From assembly GCF_900187505.1 (NCBI RefSeq), contig NZ_FYDL01000016.1, forward strand, positions 1-64,000: DNA of 64,000 nt. The letters run 5' to 3'. A program made the position numbers and the translations under genes. Below, piece after piece: positions 28,838 to 39,014 of the stretch; within the stretch, counting starts at the first letter, position 1, and every line of letters starts with the position of its first letter. This DNA is from Pseudomonas sp. Irchel s3h17 (GTDB taxonomy: Bacteria > Pseudomonadota > Gammaproteobacteria > Pseudomonadales > Pseudomonadaceae). The notes beneath the pieces are model-generated. The model searched no databases. It had not been told where the DNA came from and saw nothing but the letters and a program-made list of their open reading frames with translations.

Positions 28838-29278
28838 TCTAAGGTTCCACGGTTTGGGTGTTTTATTAGGGATAAAAATCGGCCGCAAGTATGGAGAAAG
28901 CGGGGGGTCATTGCAACGCGCCATGACCTGCGTCAATGCTTTCAAATGCTGATTCTGCGGCCTTTCCATGCGCCGCGTAGGGACAAAATTGCCTGGGGGC
29001 AAAATGTCTCGGCGGACGAAAAAGGCGAGGGGGGTCGGGTCGGTTGTAACTGGGCGTGTTCAAACGAAGCGCGCAGGTGACAGACGGCAACTTGCGCGAC
29101 AGCCGGTAACTACCAGCCTTTGCGGCCTGTCATCGAACAGATTCGTCGGACGCATCCTGTACGGTTGACCTGTGACCGGCTGTTGCCAGTCCGCTTCGGA
29201 GCAAGCTTAGACGTGAATCCGCCGAACGGAAAGGCGGACCTTTTGGGGGTGCGACAATGGGTCGCAAAGGGGTAGGGA
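28838..29278. other. Intergenic region upstream of ccoN1
   Basis: This region holds the promoter of ccoNOQP-1. ATGAC-CTGC-GTCAA at 28923-28936 is a partial match to an ANR box (7 to 8 of 10 defined bases), much weaker than the one before ccoN2. I see no ORF with good support. Confidence 0.45.
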
Positions 29279-29305
29279 ACTGCCGCATCCGAGGGATGCG
29301 GCAGT
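29279..29305 (-). terminator. Hairpin after ccoP2
   Basis: A perfect 12-bp stem, ACTGCCGCATCC (29279-29290) with GGATGCGGCAGT (29294-29305) around a 3-base loop, lies just after the ccoP2 stop. No long T run follows on the minus strand. Confidence 0.7.
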
Positions 29306-29319
29306 GGAGCGGTCAAGAT

Positions 29320-30273
29320 TTACTCGCTTTTACCTTCAGCCTGCAGCGGTTGCGCGTTGGCACCGTGAGACAGGCTGTATACATAAGCGGCCAGCAGTTG
29401 CACCTTGTCGTTGCCCAGCAGTTCATTCTGCGCCGGCATGTGCCCCTGGCGACCATGGCGAATGGTCTGTTGCAACTGGGCCAGGCTGGTGCCGTAGATG
29501 AATGCTGCCGGTTGCGTCAGGTTGGGCGCGCCCATCATTTCCATGCCCTGGCCTTTTGCTCCGTGACACGCTACGCACGTGGTGCTGAACGCTTGCTGTC
29601 CGGCGACAAGGTCGGCGCCACTGTCGGCCGGCAGCGGCAGGCCGGCCAGTTCATGACGAACATAAGCGGCGACGTTTTTCACCCCGGCCTCGCCCAGCAC
29701 TTCACCCCAGGCCGGCATCGCCGCCATCCGGCCACCCATGATGGTGGTCTTGATGGCGTCGGCACTGCCGCCCCAGCGCCAGGCGCTGTCAGCCAGGTTA
29801 GGGAAGCCGAACGCACCCTTGGCATCCGAGCCGTGGCACACCGAGCAGTTGGAGGCGAACAGGCGCCCGCCCATTTTCAGTGCTTGCGGGTCTTTTGCCA
29901 CCTCTTCCACGGGCATGGCTGCAAACTTGGCGAAGATCGGCCCGAACTTCGCGTCGGCCTTGGCCATTTCCTTTTCCCACTCGTGGGCGCCCGTCCAGCC
30001 GTTCTCGTAACCGGGCAGGATGCCTTTCCAGTTGCCCAGGCCCGGATAGAGGATCAGGTAGCCGACCGCAAACACCAGGGTGCCGGCGAACAGCAGGAAC
30101 CACCATTGTGGCAACGGATTGTCGTATTCCTCGATGCCGTCGAAGGCATGGCCCATGGTCTGGTCGACACTGCCCTTGGTTTCGCCCTTGCGGGTGCCGA
30201 TCAATAGCCAGGTCAGGCCGATCAGGCTGCCGATGGTCAGTACGCAGATCCACGTACTCCAGAAGGTCGTCAT
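29320..30273 (-). CDS. ccoP2: Cytochrome c oxidase cbb3-type subunit III (CcoP2)
   Basis: This is the second copy of the dihaem subunit, 317 residues, with CxxCH sites at Cys143-His147 and Cys233-His237. It is close to CcoP1 in the helices and first haem domain, diverges more in the second haem domain and tail, and lacks about 14 residues after GILPGY. The ATG overlaps the end of ccoQ2. It is the last gene of ccoNOQP-2, which has the stronger ANR box and is therefore expected to be the low-oxygen-induced isoform. Confidence 0.97.
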   Translation of the reverse strand: MTTFWSTWICVLTIGSLIGLTWLLIGTRKGETKGSVDQTMGHAFDGIEEYDNPLPQWWFLLFAGTLVFAVGYLILYPGLGNWKGILPGYENGWTGAHEWEKEMAKADAKFGPIFAKFAAMPVEEVAKDPQALKMGGRLFASNCSVCHGSDAKGAFGFPNLADSAWRWGGSADAIKTTIMGGRMAAMPAWGEVLGEAGVKNVAAYVRHELAGLPLPADSGADLVAGQQAFSTTCVACHGAKGQGMEMMGAPNLTQPAAFIYGTSLAQLQQTIRHGRQGHMPAQNELLGNDKVQLLAAYVYSLSHGANAQPLQAEGKSE

Positions 30274-30479
30274 GGCCGAATGCTCCTTGTTGCAGGCTCT
30301 TGAGAGTGAGCGTCATCTGGTTGAATCAGCGGCTCGTCGGCGAACGGCAGCAGCCGTGCCTGGGCGAACTCCGGATTGCGTTTGCTGTTGAACACCCACA
30401 GCGACAGGCCGATGAAGGCGATCATCACCACCAGCGTACCCAGGCCGCGGATCATTCCTGTATCGAGTTCAAAACCCAT
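30270..30479 (-). CDS. ccoQ2: Cytochrome cbb3 oxidase small subunit CcoQ2
   Basis: This is a 69-residue single-helix subunit resembling CcoQ1 (GMIRGLG versus [11 protein letters not shown] region, then [11 protein letters not shown]) with a longer polar C-terminus. It sits 3 bases after ccoO2 and overlaps the ccoP2 start codon. It has the same role as CcoQ1 in the second oxidase. Confidence 0.94.
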   Translation of the reverse strand: MGFELDTGMIRGLGTLVVMIAFIGLSLWVFNSKRNPEFAQARLLPFADEPLIQPDDAHSQEPATRSIRP

Positions 30480-30482
30480 GGC

Positions 30483-31091
30483 TCACCTCTTGCTCTTGAT
30501 CGCAGTGCCGAGCACTTGCAGGTAGGAGACCAGTGCGTCCATCTCGGTCTTGCCCTTGAGGGTCGCGGTCGCGCCTGCGATGTCCTCGTCGGTGTATGGC
30601 ACGCCGAGGGTGCGCATGACCTTGAGCTTGGTTTCGGTGTTGCTGCCGTCCACCGGTTTGGTCACCAGCCACGGGTAGGCGGGCATTTTCGATTCCGGCA
30701 CGACGTTGCGCGGGTTGTACAGGTGCGCGCGGTGCCAGTCATCGGAGTAGCGGCCGCCGACACGGGCCAGGTCCGGACCGGTGCGCTTGGAACCCCACAG
30801 GAACGGGTGATCCCAGACGCTTTCACCGGCTACCGAGTAGTGGCCGTAGCGCTCGGTTTCGGCACGGAACGGACGGACCATCTGCGAGTGGCAGCCGACG
30901 CAGCCTTCGCGGATATAGATGTCACGGCCTTCCAGTTGCAGGGCGGTATAGGGCTTCATGCCGGCGACCGGCTTGTTGGTGACGTCCTGGAAGAACAGCG
31001 GGACGATCTGGGTCAGACCACCGATGCTCACCGCAAACACCATCAGCAGCAGGAGCAGGCCGACGTTTTTCTCAATCGTTTCGTGTTTCAT
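30483..31091 (-). CDS. ccoO2: Cytochrome c oxidase cbb3-type subunit II (CcoO2)
   Basis: A 202-residue monohaem subunit with CxxCH at Cys64-His68 and the same family blocks as CcoO1; most of the length is identical or similar. The ATG at 31091 has GGAG upstream. The in-frame extension to 31148 overlaps ccoN2 and is rejected. The gap to ccoN2 is 10 bases. Confidence 0.97.
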   Translation of the reverse strand: MKHETIEKNVGLLLLLMVFAVSIGGLTQIVPLFFQDVTNKPVAGMKPYTALQLEGRDIYIREGCVGCHSQMVRPFRAETERYGHYSVAGESVWDHPFLWGSKRTGPDLARVGGRYSDDWHRAHLYNPRNVVPESKMPAYPWLVTKPVDGSNTETKLKVMRTLGVPYTDEDIAGATATLKGKTEMDALVSYLQVLGTAIKSKR

Positions 31092-31101
31092 GGCGGACTC
31101 C

Positions 31102-32526
31102 TCAGGCCATCTGCGCCGCGGCGGCGACTTCGGCTGGTTGTGCCTCACGCACGGTGCGCCAGGTGTTGTAGGCCATCAGGAACATGCCGCTGAGGAAGAT
31201 AGCGCCACCCACCAGCCGCACGATGAAGCCAGGGTGGCTAGCCACCAGGGTTTCGACGAAGGAGTAGGTCAGCGTGCCGTCTTCGTTGATCGCGCGCCAC
31301 ATCAGGCCCTGGGCGATGCCGTTGACCCACATCGAAGCGATGTAGAGCACGGTGCCGATAGTGGCGAGCCAGAAGTGCGCGTTGATCAGGCCGATGCTGT
31401 GCATCTGCTGGCGACCGAAGATTTTCGGGATCATGTGGTACAGCGCGCCGATGGAAATCATCGCTACCCAGCCCAGAGCGCCGGCGTGTACGTGGCCGAT
31501 GGTCCAGTCGGTGTAGTGGGAGAGGGCGTTGACGGTCTTGATGGCCATCATCGGGCCTTCGAAGGTCGACATGCCGTAGAACGCCAGGGACACCACCAGG
31601 AAACGCAGGATCGGGTCGCTGCGCAGCTTATGCCAGGCGCCCGACAGGGTCATCATGCCGTTGATCATGCCGCCCCAGCTCGGTGCCAGCAGAATCAGCG
31701 ACATCACCATGCCCAGGGACTGGGCCCAGTCCGGCAGTGCGGTGTAGTGCAGGTGGTGAGGGCCGGCCCAGATGTACAGGGTGATCAGTGCCCAGAAGTG
31801 CACGATCGACAGGCGATAGGAGTACACCGGGCGCTCGGCCTGTTTCGGCACGAAGTAGTACATCATCCCCAGGAAGCCTGCGGTCAGGAAGAAACCGACC
31901 GCGTTGTGGCCGTACCACCACTGCACCATCGCATCGGTTGCACCGGCGTAGACGGAGTAGGACTTGGTCAGGCTCACCGGCAGTTCGGCGTTGTTGACGA
32001 TGTGCAGGATGGCGACGGTGATGATGAATGCACCGAAGAACCAGTTACCGACGTAGATGTGCTTGGTCTTGCGCTTGATCAGCGTGCCGAAGAACACGAT
32101 GGCGTAGGCGACCCAGACAATGGTGATCAGGATATCGATCGGCCATTCCAGCTCGGCGTACTCCTTGGAGCTGGTGTAGCCCAGCGGCAGCGAGATGGCC
32201 GCCAGCACGATCACCAGTTGCCAGCCCCAGAAGCAGAACGCAGCAATTGCGGGAGCAAACAAGCGGGTCTGGCAAGTACGTTGCACAGAATAGAATGAAC
32301 TGGCGAACAAGGCGCAGCCGCCAAAGGCGAAGATCACCGCGTTGGTGTGCAGCGGGCGCAAGCGACCGAAGCTGGTCCACGGTAAATCGAAGTTCAGTTC
32401 GGGCCAGACCAATTGAGCTGCGAGAAAAACCCCGAGCCCCATGCCGACGATGCCCCACACCACCGTCATAATGGCGAATTGGCGGACCACCTTGTAGTTA
32501 TAGGCGGTACTTAAAGAAGTGTTCAT
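31102..32526 (-). CDS. ccoN2: Cytochrome c oxidase cbb3-type subunit I (CcoN2)
   Basis: This is the 474-residue catalytic subunit of the second cbb3 oxidase. It is nearly identical to CcoN1 across the membrane helices and histidine blocks, with differences mainly at both ends and in a few helices. It leads ccoNOQP-2. An ANR box with one mismatch lies 123 bases upstream, inside the start of the divergent hydrolase gene. By P. aeruginosa gene order this distal operon corresponds to the Anr-induced isoform. Confidence 0.97.
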   Translation of the reverse strand: MNTSLSTAYNYKVVRQFAIMTVVWGIVGMGLGVFLAAQLVWPELNFDLPWTSFGRLRPLHTNAVIFAFGGCALFASSFYSVQRTCQTRLFAPAIAAFCFWGWQLVIVLAAISLPLGYTSSKEYAELEWPIDILITIVWVAYAIVFFGTLIKRKTKHIYVGNWFFGAFIITVAILHIVNNAELPVSLTKSYSVYAGATDAMVQWWYGHNAVGFFLTAGFLGMMYYFVPKQAERPVYSYRLSIVHFWALITLYIWAGPHHLHYTALPDWAQSLGMVMSLILLAPSWGGMINGMMTLSGAWHKLRSDPILRFLVVSLAFYGMSTFEGPMMAIKTVNALSHYTDWTIGHVHAGALGWVAMISIGALYHMIPKIFGRQQMHSIGLINAHFWLATIGTVLYIASMWVNGIAQGLMWRAINEDGTLTYSFVETLVASHPGFIVRLVGGAIFLSGMFLMAYNTWRTVREAQPAEVAAAAQMA

Positions 32527-32623
32527 GGTTCCCCATCCACGGTTCAGCCAAAGTGAAGCGTCCGCGCAAGGCGATGACGCTCCCTTCGCCTGGAGTTATA
32601 GGCAGATTAAAAGCGAGGCAAGC

Positions 32624-33316
32624 ATGGACAAAGAGCACGGGGCCAGTATTGACGGGGATCAATGGGCGCAGTGTGTGCGCGAGCAAGGATGGCTGTGGAA
32701 TCGCGCCTGCGGGCCGCTGCCGGACGCGGCGCCGACCCTGATCCTGGCCCATGGCGCAGGCGCGCCGATGGACAGCGATTTCATCAATGACATCGCTGCG
32801 CGCCTTGCTGCCCGTGGCGTCAACGTACTGCGCTTCGAGTTCCCGTACATGGCCCAGCGACGTATCGACGGCGGCAAGCGCCCACCCAACCCTGCACCGA
32901 AACTGCTGGAGTGTTGGCGCGAGGTGTATGCCGTGGTGCGACGCCATGTCACTGGGCGTCTGGCGATCGGTGGCAAGTCCATGGGCGGGCGGATGGCCAG
33001 CCTGCTGGCCGATGAATTGGGCGCGGACGGGCTGGTGTGCCTGGGCTATCCGTTCTATGCGGTGGGCAAGCCGGAGAAACCCCGGGTGGAGCATCTGGCC
33101 GGACTCAAGACCCCGACCTTGATTGTGCAGGGGGAGAGGGATGCGCTGGGCAACCGCCAGGCGGTGGACGGCTACACACTGTCGCCGAACATCGAGCTGA
33201 TGTGGCTGGTGGCGGGGGATCATGACTTGAAGCCGTTGAAGGCTTCCGGGTTTAGCCATGAGCAGCATTTGGACGCGGCGGCTGCGAAGGTCGCAGGCTA
33301 TCTACAGGGTTTGTGA
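32624..33316 (+). CDS. Alpha/beta hydrolase family protein (KANL3/Tex30-like)
   Basis: A 230-residue alpha/beta hydrolase with LILAHGAGAPMDSDF near the N-terminus (oxyanion region), the nucleophile elbow GGKSMGGRM, and a late GDHDLKP block that should hold the catalytic histidine. The ATG at 32624 has a GAGG ribosome site. It is transcribed away from ccoN2, and its first codons contain the ANR box of that operon. Substrate unknown. Confidence 0.87.
   Translation: MDKEHGASIDGDQWAQCVREQGWLWNRACGPLPDAAPTLILAHGAGAPMDSDFINDIAARLAARGVNVLRFEFPYMAQRRIDGGKRPPNPAPKLLECWREVYAVVRRHVTGRLAIGGKSMGGRMASLLADELGADGLVCLGYPFYAVGKPEKPRVEHLAGLKTPTLIVQGERDALGNRQAVDGYTLSPNIELMWLVAGDHDLKPLKASGFSHEQHLDAAAAKVAGYLQGL
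32649..32662 (-). promoter_or_regulatory. ANR box upstream of ccoN2
   Basis: TTGAC-GGGG-ATCAA matches the ANR consensus at 9 of 10 defined positions, 123 bases before ccoN2 and within codons 9-13 of the divergent hydrolase. Confidence 0.75.
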
Positions 33317-33341
33317 TGATCGTTCCCACGCTCTGAACTGG

Positions 33342-33371
33342 CCCCCAAAGGTTGGACACAACCTTTGGGGG
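33342..33371. terminator. Hairpin between convergent hydrolase and aer genes
   Basis: CCCCCAAAGGTT (33342-33353) pairs with AACCTTTGGGGG (33360-33371) around a 6-base loop, in the short gap between two convergent genes. It probably serves both. Confidence 0.75.
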
Positions 33372-33383
33372 GGGGTGACAGGC

Positions 33384-34949
33384 CTAGCGGTTAAATCGCT
33401 GCACCAGCGAATACTGGGTATTGGCTGTCCTGGTCAGCTCTTCACTCAACAGCGCCGAGTTCTGTGCCTGTTCCGAGGTGTGGTCGGCCAGTTGGGAAAT
33501 GTTGCTGATGTTGCGGCTGATCTCTTCGGCGACCGCGCTCTGCTCTTCGGTCGCGGCGGCGATCTGGGTGGTCATGTCGGTGATGTTGGCCACCGCTTCA
33601 CTGATGCCAACCAGTGCCTGGTCTGCTTCCAGGACCCGTGCCACACCCTCTTCAGCCTGGCGATGCCCGGCTTCCATGGTCTGGACCGCGGTGCTGGCGG
33701 TTTGCTGGAGCTTGGCGATCAGGCTGTGGATCTGCCCGGTCGATTCAGCGGTGCGTTGTGCCAGCTGTCGAACTTCGTCGGCCACCACCGCAAAGCCACG
33801 TCCCATCTCGCCGGCGCGAGCCGCTTCGATGGCGGCGTTCAAGGCCAGCAGGTTGGTCTGGTCGGCAATGCCTTTGATCACATCGACCACGCCACCGATT
33901 TCGTCGCTGTCCTTGGCCAGCTGGGTGACGGTGAGGCCGGTCTCTCCCACCACCGCCGACAGGCGCTGGATGGCGTCGCGGGTTTCGCCGGCGATGTCAC
34001 GCCCGCGCCCGGTCAGGCGGTTGGCTTCCTGGGTGGCGTCCGCCGTGCGCTGCACGTGGCTGGCAACTTCCTGGGTGGTGGCGGCCATCTGGTTGACGGC
34101 GGTGGCCACTTGTTCGGTCTCGACGCGCTGGCGCTCCAGGCCGCTGGAACTGTTGTGTGCCAGGGTATCGGACTGGCGCGCCTGGTCGGTCAGGTGCTCG
34201 GCGGTGTCCTGCAGACGGGTCAGGCAGGTCCTGAGGCGCGCTTCCTGGCTGAGGATCGACATCTCCAGGCGCGCCTGGGCACCGCGACTGTCGGTGTACA
34301 TCTGCGCGATCAGCGGGTCGGAGGTGGTCTGCTCGGCCAGGCGCAGCAGGCGCTTGAGGCCGCGTTGTTGCCAGCCCAGCCCCAGCAGGCCCAGCGGCAC
34401 GCAAAGGCCGGCGGCCAGGGCAAAGCCCCATTGCGAGTTGAGCGTGGCGCCGATCATGAAGCTCAACTGGCTGACCAGAATGAACGGCAGCCAGTCCTGC
34501 AACACCGGCAGCCACTTGTCTGTCGATGGGATCGCCGACTTGCCCTGGTTGATGCGTTGATAGAGCGCTTCGGCGCGGCGGATCTGTTCGGCGGTGGGCT
34601 TGACCCGCACCGACTCGTAACCGACCACCTGATTGCCGTCGAACACCGGCGTGACATAGGCGTTCACCCAGTAGTGGTCACCGGTTTTGCAGCGATTCTT
34701 GACAATGCCCATCCATGGCAAGCCTTGTTTCAGGGTGCCCCACATGTGCGCGAACACCGCTGCCGGTACGTCGGGGTGACGGACCAGGTTGTGCGGTGCA
34801 CGGATCAGCTCCTCACGAGAAAACCCGCTGATCTCGACGAAGGCGTCGTTGCAGTAGGTGATCACGCCCTTGGCATCGGTTGTGGAAATCAACCGTTGTT
34901 GAGCCGGGAAGGTCCGTTCGCGTTGTGTAATGGGCTGGTTGTTACGCAT
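33384..34949 (-). CDS. aer: Aer-type energy-taxis receptor (PAS domain methyl-accepting protein)
   Basis: Aer senses redox state through FAD in its PAS domain and signals to CheA/CheW. The 521 residues have an N-terminal PAS domain (about 15-110: [37 protein letters not shown]), a pair of membrane segments at about 155-200, and a chemoreceptor signalling domain whose hairpin tip includes [19 protein letters not shown]. No periplasmic ligand domain is present. Location between the cbb3 operons and acnA matches aer in P. aeruginosa. Confidence 0.93.
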   Translation of the reverse strand: MRNNQPITQRERTFPAQQRLISTTDAKGVITYCNDAFVEISGFSREELIRAPHNLVRHPDVPAAVFAHMWGTLKQGLPWMGIVKNRCKTGDHYWVNAYVTPVFDGNQVVGYESVRVKPTAEQIRRAEALYQRINQGKSAIPSTDKWLPVLQDWLPFILVSQLSFMIGATLNSQWGFALAAGLCVPLGLLGLGWQQRGLKRLLRLAEQTTSDPLIAQMYTDSRGAQARLEMSILSQEARLRTCLTRLQDTAEHLTDQARQSDTLAHNSSSGLERQRVETEQVATAVNQMAATTQEVASHVQRTADATQEANRLTGRGRDIAGETRDAIQRLSAVVGETGLTVTQLAKDSDEIGGVVDVIKGIADQTNLLALNAAIEAARAGEMGRGFAVVADEVRQLAQRTAESTGQIHSLIAKLQQTASTAVQTMEAGHRQAEEGVARVLEADQALVGISEAVANITDMTTQIAAATEEQSAVAEEISRNISNISQLADHTSEQAQNSALLSEELTRTANTQYSLVQRFNR

Positions 34950-35052
34950 GGCTTTTTCAATCCGTAAGGCTTTGACAGGGTGTCGGCATGGCGGGTGAAT
35001 TATTGAAAATTTTTTTCAATTGTTGGCACTGCGTCGCAAAACGACCGATGCG

Positions 35053-35844
35053 TCAGCGGGCCAGCATCGGGTAGCTGAACAAACCGAAATGCAGCAGGTT
35101 CAGGCCAAAATGCGTGGCGATCGCGGCAGCCAGCCCGCCGAAGCGATAGGCCAGGCCATAACCGACACCGGCCAGGCCCGCGAGCAGTACCCACTGCCAG
35201 CCCGCGCCCAGGTGCGCCAGGCCGAACAGTAATGAGGCGAGCAACAACGCCAGGTGTTCGCCATAAGGCAGGTGCTTGAAGTGCCGGCTCAGGCCACCTT
35301 GAATGTAACCACGAAACAGGGCTTCCTCGACCAGGGTCACCAGCAGCAGATTGTTGAGCACCCACAGCCAGGCCTGATCCGGCCATTTCGGTGCCCAGTT
35401 GATCATGCCCAGCAACAGTGCGCCGCCAAGACCCAGCGTTGCGCTCAAGATCAATGCCGCGACTGTGGCGCGAATGGCCTGGGGAAGCGAGCGCCGGCCG
35501 ACGATCCATGGGCAGGCCAGCAACAGCCAGAAGCCGATCAGTGGTTTGTCCAGATTCAGGTACAGGACGAAGGTGACGGCGTCGTCCGTGAAGCGCTGCG
35601 GGTCGATCCCGCGCCCATTGTAGAAACCGGGCAGCCAGTGCAACGCCAGCGCCAGGGACATCACGATGAACAAGGCGTGGCCCAGGTAACGACCGATGAG
35701 TACCTGGCGCTGAAGTGCGGCATAGCCGGCGAACAGCAACAGGCTGAAGGAGATGACGGCCAACCCGCCGAGTCGACCATAGGCCAGCGCCATGCCGTAA
35801 CCCATGGAGAGGAGCGCCAGATACGTCCATGGCAAGACAAGCAT
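35053..35844 (-). CDS. CPBP family intramembrane metalloprotease
   Basis: A 263-residue protein with about eight membrane segments. It carries the CPBP (Abi) motifs: EEALFRGY (glutamate pair and Arg), GLAHLG and a final THFGLNLLHF with histidine and asparagine. The family includes CAAX-type prenyl endopeptidases and putative bacteriocin immunity proteins; the role here is unknown. It is a single gene between aer and acnA. Confidence 0.9.
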   Translation of the reverse strand: MLVLPWTYLALLSMGYGMALAYGRLGGLAVISFSLLLFAGYAALQRQVLIGRYLGHALFIVMSLALALHWLPGFYNGRGIDPQRFTDDAVTFVLYLNLDKPLIGFWLLLACPWIVGRRSLPQAIRATVAALILSATLGLGGALLLGMINWAPKWPDQAWLWVLNNLLLVTLVEEALFRGYIQGGLSRHFKHLPYGEHLALLLASLLFGLAHLGAGWQWVLLAGLAGVGYGLAYRFGGLAAAIATHFGLNLLHFGLFSYPMLAR

Positions 35845-35929
35845 GTGCGGTCCTTACGCGCCCACGGGGCGGGGGTGTTTGCGGGGGCGCAATTATAAAC
35901 AGCGAACCGACAAAAACTCCGCCCTGGGG

Positions 35930-36043
35930 TGTAATGCTGTTCAGTTAACGATAGGTTTGCTCAATACATCCCCCGTGGCGAGCGAGCTTGCTCGCCACAG
36001 GTCTCTCACTCGCTTCAAGCGTTTCTTGACTGAATAGCATTAC
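35930..36043. mobile_element. MITE with a REP palindrome inside and 9-bp target duplication
   Basis: Terminal inverted repeats GTAATGCTGTTCAGTTAA (35931-35948) and its near-complement at 36026-36043 (2 mismatches) bound a 114-bp element. GCCCTGGGG flanks it directly on both sides (35921-35929 and 36044-36052), a target-site duplication. There is no coding capacity. The centre carries a REP palindrome (CGTGGCGAGCGAGCTTGCTC, from 35974). It lies between acnA and the CPBP gene. Confidence 0.85.
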
Positions 36044-36074
36044 GCCCTGGGGCGGTGTCTTTGTGGGACGGATG

Positions 36075-38816
36075 TCACGAGGCAATCAATTGTCGCAACA
36101 CGTAGTGCAGAATCCCTCCCGCCTTGAAGTACTCCACTTCGTTGAGTGTGTCGATCCGGCACAGCACTTCGATTTTCTCGCTGCTGCCGTCCTCACGGGT
36201 GATCACCAGGGGCAGGTTCATGCGTGGCGTGAGTTCGGCCTGGCTCAGGCCCTCAATGCTGAATGTCTCTTTACCCGTGAGGTTGAGGCTCTTGCGGTTC
36301 TGATCGAGCTTGAACTGCAGCGGCAGGACGCCCATGCCCACCAGGTTGGAGCGGTGGATCCGCTCGAAGCTTTCGGCGATGACCGCCTTGACCCCCAAAA
36401 GGTTGGTGCCCTTGGCGGCCCAGTCGCGGCTGGAGCCGGTGCCGTATTCCTGGCCGGCGATGACCACCAGCGGGGTGCCCTCGGCTTGATAGCGCATGGC
36501 GGCATCGTAGATGGCCAGCTTCTCGCCGCTGGGCATGTGCAAGGTATTGCCGCCTTCTTCGCCGCCAAGCATTTCGTTGCGGATCCTGATATTGGCGAAG
36601 GTGCCGCGCATCATCACCTGATGGTTGCCGCGCCGTGAGCCGTAGGAGTTGAAGTCTCGCGGCTCCACGCCTTGTTCGCGCAGGTAGTGGCCGGCCGGGC
36701 TGTCGACCTTGATGTTGCCGGCGGGGGAGATGTGGTCGGTGGTCACCGAGTCGCCGAGCAGGGCCAGGACCCGGGCGCCGCTGATGTCCTGGATCACCGG
36801 CAGGGGGCCGGCGATGTCGTCGAAGAACGGTGGGTGCTGGATGTAGGTCGAGTCCTTCTGCCAGACATAAGTGGCGGCCTGCGGCACCTGGATGGCTTGC
36901 CACTGTGCGTCGCCGGCAAACACTTCGGCGTACTCTTTGTGGAACATGGCGGTGTTGACCTGATTCACCGCGTCGGCAATCTCCTGGGTGCTGGGCCAGA
37001 TGTCCCGCAGGTACACCGGGTTGCCATCCTTGTCGTTGCCCAGGGACTCGCTGCTGATATCGATGCGCACGGTGCCGGCCAGTGCATAGGCGACCACTAG
37101 GGGCGGGGAGGCCAGCCAGTTGGTTTTTACCAGCGGATGCACCCGGCCTTCGAAGTTGCGGTTGCCGGACAGGACCGAGGCCACGGTGAGGTCAGAGCTC
37201 TGGATGGCTTTTTCAATCGGTTCGGGCAGCGGTCCGGAGTTGCCGATGCAGGTGGTGCAGCCATAGCCGACCAGGGCGAAACCCAGTTGGTCGAGGTACT
37301 GGGTCAGGCCGGCAGCCTTGTAGTAGTCGGTGACCACCTTGGAGCCGGGGGCCAGCGAACTCTTGACCCAGGGTTTGCGCTTGAGGCCTTTTTCCACGGC
37401 CTTTTTTGCCAGCAGGCCTGCCGCCATCATCACGCTCGGGTTGGAGGTGTTGGTGCAGGAGGTGATGGCGGCAATCACCACGGCGCCGTTTTTCAGGCGG
37501 TGGGTGTAGCCCTCGAAATGGTAGTCGGCCTCACCGATCAGGTCGGCATTGCCCACGGCAACGCCACCGCCGCCTTCGTTTTCCAGGCGACCTTCTTCCT
37601 TGCTGGTGAGTTTGAGCTGCAGCCCCAGGAAGTCATTGAACGCCTGGCCGACATTCGGCAGCGACACCCGGTCCTGTGGCCGTTTCGGCCCGGCCAGGCT
37701 GGCTTCGACGCTGCCCATGTCCAGCGCCAGGCTATCAGTGAACGCCGGTTCCTTGCCCGGCAGGCGCCACAGGCCCTGGGCCTTGCAGTAGGCCTCCACC
37801 AGCTTGACCACCGCCGTCGGGCGGCCGGACAGGCGCAGGTAGTCCAGCGTCACCTCATCCACCGGGAAGAACCCGCAGGTGGCGCCGTACTCCGGGGCCA
37901 TGTTGGCGATGGTCGCGCGGTCGGCCAGCGGCAGGTCGGCAAGGCCGTCACCATAGAACTCGACGAATTTGCCCACCACGCCTTTCTTGCGCAGCATCTG
38001 GGTGACGGTCAGTACCAGGTCGGTGGCGGTGATGCCTTCCTTGAGCTTGCCGCTGAGTTTGAAGCCGATCACTTCCGGGATCAGCATCGATACGGGCTGG
38101 CCGAGCATCGCCGCCTCTGCCTCGATACCGCCCACGCCCCAGCCGAGTACGCCGAGGCCATTGATCATGGTGGTGTGGGAGTCGGTGCCCACCAGGGTGT
38201 CCGGGAAGGCATAGGTGCGACCGTCTTCGTCCTTGGTCCACACCGTGCGCCCCAGGTACTCCAGGTTCACCTGGTGACAGATACCGGTGCCGGGGGGCAC
38301 CACGCTGAAGTTGTCGAAGGCACTTTGCCCCCAGCGCAGGAAGGCATACCGCTCGCCGTTGCGCTGCATCTCGATGTCGACGTTCTGTTCAAAGGCGTGG
38401 CTACTGGCGAACTTGTCGACCATCACCGAGTGGTCGATCACCAGGTCAACCGGCGACAGCGGATTGATCCGCTGCGGGTCGCCACCGGCCCTGGCCATGG
38501 CGGCGCGCATGGCGGCCAGGTCGACCACCGCCGGAACACCGGTGAAGTCCTGCATCAGAACCCGTGCGGGGCGGTACTGGATTTCCCGGTCGCTGCGGCG
38601 TTCCTTGAGCCAGTCGGCGAGGGCCTTGAGGTCGGTGCCAGTGACGGTCTTGTCGTCCTCCCAGCGCAGCAGGTTTTCCAGCAGGACTTTGAGCGACATC
38701 GGTAGTTTGTCGAGATCGCCCAGGCTCCTGGCGGCGTGCGGGAGGCTGAAATAGTGGTAGGTCTTGTCGTCTATTTCCAGTGTCTCAAGGGTTTTCAGGC
38801 TATCGAGGGACGGCAT
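36075..38816 (-). CDS. acnA: Aconitate hydratase AcnA
   Basis: Aconitase A isomerises citrate to isocitrate in the TCA cycle with a 4Fe-4S cluster. The 913-residue length fits AcnA. Cluster cysteines lie in SCTNTSNP and [14 protein letters not shown]; the substrate-binding [12 protein letters not shown] block is in the swivelling C-terminal domain. It is monocistronic and divergent from rlmM. AcnA isoforms are the more oxidant-stable type. Confidence 0.97.
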   Translation of the reverse strand: MPSLDSLKTLETLEIDDKTYHYFSLPHAARSLGDLDKLPMSLKVLLENLLRWEDDKTVTGTDLKALADWLKERRSDREIQYRPARVLMQDFTGVPAVVDLAAMRAAMARAGGDPQRINPLSPVDLVIDHSVMVDKFASSHAFEQNVDIEMQRNGERYAFLRWGQSAFDNFSVVPPGTGICHQVNLEYLGRTVWTKDEDGRTYAFPDTLVGTDSHTTMINGLGVLGWGVGGIEAEAAMLGQPVSMLIPEVIGFKLSGKLKEGITATDLVLTVTQMLRKKGVVGKFVEFYGDGLADLPLADRATIANMAPEYGATCGFFPVDEVTLDYLRLSGRPTAVVKLVEAYCKAQGLWRLPGKEPAFTDSLALDMGSVEASLAGPKRPQDRVSLPNVGQAFNDFLGLQLKLTSKEEGRLENEGGGGVAVGNADLIGEADYHFEGYTHRLKNGAVVIAAITSCTNTSNPSVMMAAGLLAKKAVEKGLKRKPWVKSSLAPGSKVVTDYYKAAGLTQYLDQLGFALVGYGCTTCIGNSGPLPEPIEKAIQSSDLTVASVLSGNRNFEGRVHPLVKTNWLASPPLVVAYALAGTVRIDISSESLGNDKDGNPVYLRDIWPSTQEIADAVNQVNTAMFHKEYAEVFAGDAQWQAIQVPQAATYVWQKDSTYIQHPPFFDDIAGPLPVIQDISGARVLALLGDSVTTDHISPAGNIKVDSPAGHYLREQGVEPRDFNSYGSRRGNHQVMMRGTFANIRIRNEMLGGEEGGNTLHMPSGEKLAIYDAAMRYQAEGTPLVVIAGQEYGTGSSRDWAAKGTNLLGVKAVIAESFERIHRSNLVGMGVLPLQFKLDQNRKSLNLTGKETFSIEGLSQAELTPRMNLPLVITREDGSSEKIEVLCRIDTLNEVEYFKAGGILHYVLRQLIAS

Positions 38817-39014
38817 TGAAATGACTCCTTTGGGTCCGCACGGCTACGGACTGACGGAACGGACAGAGCTTTAAACCTAGCCCTGTTTCAAGTAGCTGGC
38901 TAATAACCGGACTCTATGGGCAGGTCCAGCGTTGCGAAGTCAGCTATCATGCGCCGGTTTTCGTGACAGGCTTTGCTACAGGGCAAGTTTGCGCGCATTT
39001 GCCCAGGAGATTTA

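Noticed and set aside
27398-29080. 560-codon frame antisense to ccoN1 (and similar ones at 30958, 33258 and 37137)
   Set aside because: They mirror well-supported genes in phase and contain only low-complexity shadow sequence.
35003-35020. AT palindrome TTGAAAATTTTTTTCAA between aer and the CPBP gene as an ANR box
   Set aside because: Half-site spacing is wrong for TTGAT-N4-ATCAA and the outer bases do not fit; at best a weak AT-rich hairpin.
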